From positions 1,663,501 to 1,727,500 of the forward strand of contig NZ_CALSBP010000002.1 of NCBI RefSeq assembly GCF_943373825.1: a stretch of 64,000 bases of DNA, read 5' to 3'. The DNA comes from Aquimarina spinulae (GTDB lineage Bacteria; Bacteroidota; Bacteroidia; Flavobacteriales; Flavobacteriaceae). Both the position numbers and the translations under genes were made by a program. Positions 62,014 to 64,000 of this stretch are shown piece by piece. The notes under the pieces were generated by a model. It saw nothing but the letters and a program-made list of their open reading frames with translations. It had not been told where the DNA came from and did no database searches. Position 1 is the first letter of the stretch. Every line of letters starts with the position of its first letter.

Positions 62014-63290
62014 TATTTATTTTTTACATATTCTTTTCCATTAAATTGTAATACTGTTGTTTTAGAAGAGGTTTTACTTTCTTCATCGCATTCTCCGTTT
62101 TCATCTACAAAAGTTTTACTTTCCAGAACCTTGCTTTTTACAATAATATCAAAGTATGCATTGGTTTTTTCTTCAGACATAATGAATGTATTTTTAACAC
62201 TCGTAGATTCTCCCGCACATTGAGTATCCCATTCTCCACCATAATCCTCTACGTCATAATTATGCAACGCTTTTTTTAAAGTATCTCCTGACTTTACAAA
62301 CAAAGAAATGGTTCTGTTACTATATGGGTTTGGTTTAGACATGCCATAATGATGTACTCGTATCCCGAATGCTCTTTTGTCTTTGGCAACAATGTATGGG
62401 GCTGTATCAATTGAAATTTCTGCAAGTACTATTGCATCAGAGACCCAACCATTTGTTTCAGAACTTTCAAAGTATTTGTGCGTTATTTTCCTTGTAATAC
62501 TATTTACTACTATTATGTGGCTATTTAACTCAAAATGATATTCATCATTATGATCATCTACATATTCAGGAATAACGATAATGGTTTCTTGAGGATTGTT
62601 AGGCATTACTTTGGTAACTAATAAATCGGTATTAACCTTTGAAATTTCTAAATTAAGTTGTTGTATTGCGCTATCAATAAGGTTTTCTTCTTGAGAAATA
62701 GGTTCTATTTTTCCATTAGCTTTTATTTGAAATGATGTTGTTTCTACTTTCTTTTCATCAATCCATAGTATGTTATTAATGGTTAGCTCGTTTTCTTCAA
62801 TTTTGGATTCAATTCTCGATTGACCTTCGGCTATTTCATCATAAGAAATGACTTTAGAATCGATAATATTTCCTTCTAAATCGTAATTAATTAGTACAGA
62901 TTCCATTTCGTGGTCGCCTTTCAGAGTAGTTACTACAATAGAATAAAACTCTCCTGATATTTCTACTCTATAGGAAGCTATTGCTCTATAATGATGACCT
63001 TCTTTATTAAAATCAGGATATATATTTTCTAATTTTAACGCTTTAATATTTACTTTTTTATAATCATCTTCATCAATGAAGCTGTCAAAATTTGTAGCGT
63101 CTATTAGTGGGGTTGATTTGGTTTTAATTTCGCTAATGATCTTGTTAAAGCTTATAGGACTTACTTCTTTCGTCGAATCGATTGATTCTGCAACAGCATC
63201 TTGTGCTTTTACAACGGTTTCTTCTTTTTCTTTTGCCTTTTGAGAACAAGAGATTAATACAAGTAAGACTAGAATGTATCGATTTTTCAT
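62013..63290 (-). CDS. Hypothetical lipoprotein, 425 residues
   Basis: Signal and lipobox ILVLLVLISCSQKAKE (Cys15). Long beta-rich mature part with KIISEIKTKSTPLIDATNFD, YRAIASYRVEISGEFYSIVV, ETIIVIPEYVDDHNDEYHFE and a C-terminal DTQCAGESTSVKN plus DENGECDEESKTSSKTTVLQ. Two late Cys may form a disulfide. No family recognised. It is the largest member of the array and overlaps the next gene by one base. Confidence 0.65.
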   Translation of the reverse strand: MKNRYILVLLVLISCSQKAKEKEETVVKAQDAVAESIDSTKEVSPISFNKIISEIKTKSTPLIDATNFDSFIDEDDYKKVNIKALKLENIYPDFNKEGHHYRAIASYRVEISGEFYSIVVTTLKGDHEMESVLINYDLEGNIIDSKVISYDEIAEGQSRIESKIEENELTINNILWIDEKKVETTSFQIKANGKIEPISQEENLIDSAIQQLNLEISKVNTDLLVTKVMPNNPQETIIVIPEYVDDHNDEYHFELNSHIIVVNSITRKITHKYFESSETNGWVSDAIVLAEISIDTAPYIVAKDKRAFGIRVHHYGMSKPNPYSNRTISLFVKSGDTLKKALHNYDVEDYGGEWDTQCAGESTSVKNTFIMSEEKTNAYFDIIVKSKVLESKTFVDENGECDEESKTSSKTTVLQFNGKEYVKNK

Positions 63291-63328
63291 TTTTTTACTT
63301 TTTTCAATTATTTGGAGGGTTCTTTTTT

Positions 63329-63670
63329 CTAAATAACATCAACAACCTTCTCTAATACATAATGTATTACTGCCACAACCATAGTAATACCAATAAGAAA
63401 CATAAACCGAGTAATTGTTGCTTGTATATTGTTTTTTAATTTCTTTTTAAGGTAAAAAACATCCAATAGAATAAACAAAAGGGCGATTACACCTCCAATG
63501 CTTCCGCCTATATGAAGTAGGCCTAAATTGTAAAAAATATGGAGCAGATACCATAGACCATCCGAAGATACTTTGTTGGGACCTAAAAGAATACGCATAT
63601 AAACTATTCCCAGTATAAGTGATACTGCAATCCATATTAAGTAGGTTAAAACTTGTTTTAAGGCTTTCAT
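63329..63670 (-). CDS. Small integral membrane protein
   Basis: 113 residues with three to four hydrophobic stretches: LTYLIWIAVSLILGIVYMRI (residues 8-27), LWYLLHIFYNLGLLHIGGSI and GVIALLFILLDVFYL (about 40-75), and TRFMFLIGITMVVAVIHYVL near 87-106. Basic KKKLKN loop suggests cytosolic exposure. It lies between the NADase-type-domain protein and the 425-residue lipoprotein. Unknown function. Confidence 0.65.
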   Translation of the reverse strand: MKALKQVLTYLIWIAVSLILGIVYMRILLGPNKVSSDGLWYLLHIFYNLGLLHIGGSIGGVIALLFILLDVFYLKKKLKNNIQATITRFMFLIGITMVVAVIHYVLEKVVDVI

Positions 63671-63685
63671 AGTTTTGCTTTAGGT

Positions 63686-64000
63686 TTACTCTTTATTCAA
63701 TAACTCCATAAGATTATATTTTTTATTTAAACCAGGAAGTGCAGTCTTACCTAAATTAGTTTGTATTTCAGAAATACAAACGTCATCGTATTTACTTCCT
63801 TTGTAAAAGCTTATTGGTTCTAATGTAATTATATCGTTAGTTTTAAAAATTGCATTCACTTTAAATTCTTGCACTAAAGGTTTATCCATCAAAACTACTG
63901 TTTCTACATATTTATGATTAACATATACTTTTATTTCTTTAACTCTTGTGTTCTCATAAAAAAGCGCTTTTGATTTCACGTACCCATTAATTAAACTTAG
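63686..64000 (-). CDS. 3' end of a protein with NADase-type glycan-binding domain (partial)
   Basis: The frame is open to base 64000 (codons before the GTG at 63979 read LSLINGYVK), so the start is outside the window. The visible 104 residues match the pattern of the NADase-type glycan-binding domain: INGY-K-LFYENTRVKEIKVYV, then VETVVLMDKPLVQEF, and TLEPISFYKGSKYDDVCISE. This C-terminal domain is found in secreted proteins such as NADase-type effectors. The match is from memory of the family. It is the first gene of the array that follows. Confidence 0.65.
   Translation of the reverse strand, partial: LSLINGYVKSKALFYENTRVKEIKVYVNHKYVETVVLMDKPLVQEFKVNAIFKTNDIITLEPISFYKGSKYDDVCISEIQTNLGKTALPGLNKKYNLMELLNKE

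Overview
The window looks like the chromosome of an aerobic, glycan-degrading marine-type member of the Bacteroidota, most likely Flavobacteriaceae. The evidence is AT-rich DNA, SusC/SusD and TonB-dependent receptors, many Cys-lipoboxes of Bacteroidota type, the FucP-type sugar permease plus NagB-deacetylase fusion, weak or absent Shine-Dalgarno sequences, and a BluB/CobI/CobJ type cobalamin route. No rRNA, tRNA, CRISPR array, phage or complete insertion sequence was recognised.

Layout. 1-3820 (+): a siderophore-type TonB receptor (5' end outside the window) and a PepSY membrane protein, an iron uptake pair. 3964-8400 (-): five tightly packed cobalamin genes (cobW-like GTPase, adenosyltransferase, cobI, a cobJ-cobH fusion, bluB). 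8752-12350 (-): a TetR regulator, a small acidic exported protein, a SulP anion transporter and a tandem universal stress protein. 12445-16232 (-): an ECF-like sigma factor, then an operon of a 51-residue lipoprotein, a TPR sensor kinase and a response regulator. 16233-17816 is mostly non-coding, with inverted repeats, one weak small gene and a terminator.

17817-48200 (-) is the centrepiece: a polysaccharide-utilisation locus of about 30 kb for N-glycans. It holds four GH92 alpha-mannosidases, GH29 fucosidase, GH20 hexosaminidase, glycosylasparaginase, GH130 phosphorylase, a CBM9-like protein, an unclassified GHL10-type TIM-barrel lipoprotein, a sodium symporter, SusC/SusD, an MFS sugar permease, a ROK kinase, a NagB-PIG-L fusion and an endonuclease/exonuclease/phosphatase-fold protein. 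Surface glycoproteins would be trimmed outside, imported, and fed as GlcNAc/GlcN-6-P and mannose-1-P into central metabolism. No recognised endo-glucosaminidase is present although GH130 needs its product. A divergent LytS-type kinase and LytTR regulator (48341-50127) probably controls the locus.

50217-54819 (+) is the most intriguing unit: two flavin monooxygenase-like proteins (one ArsO-like, one with a Cys-rich tail), a 61-residue peptide whose eight cysteines form four CC pairs, an MFS exporter and a SigZ-like sigma factor with a C-terminal CC motif. Two near-identical promoter-like sites with equal spacing lie in front of the first flavoprotein and the peptide. I infer a self-regulated thiophilic metal or metalloid (arsenic-like) response system without ArsR or anti-sigma factor.

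55053-64000 (-) is a dense array of about 15 small proteins, mostly lipoproteins and membrane proteins of unknown function, including a frameshifted gene remnant. The last CDS, open at the right edge, looks like the end of a protein carrying the NADase-type glycan-binding domain.
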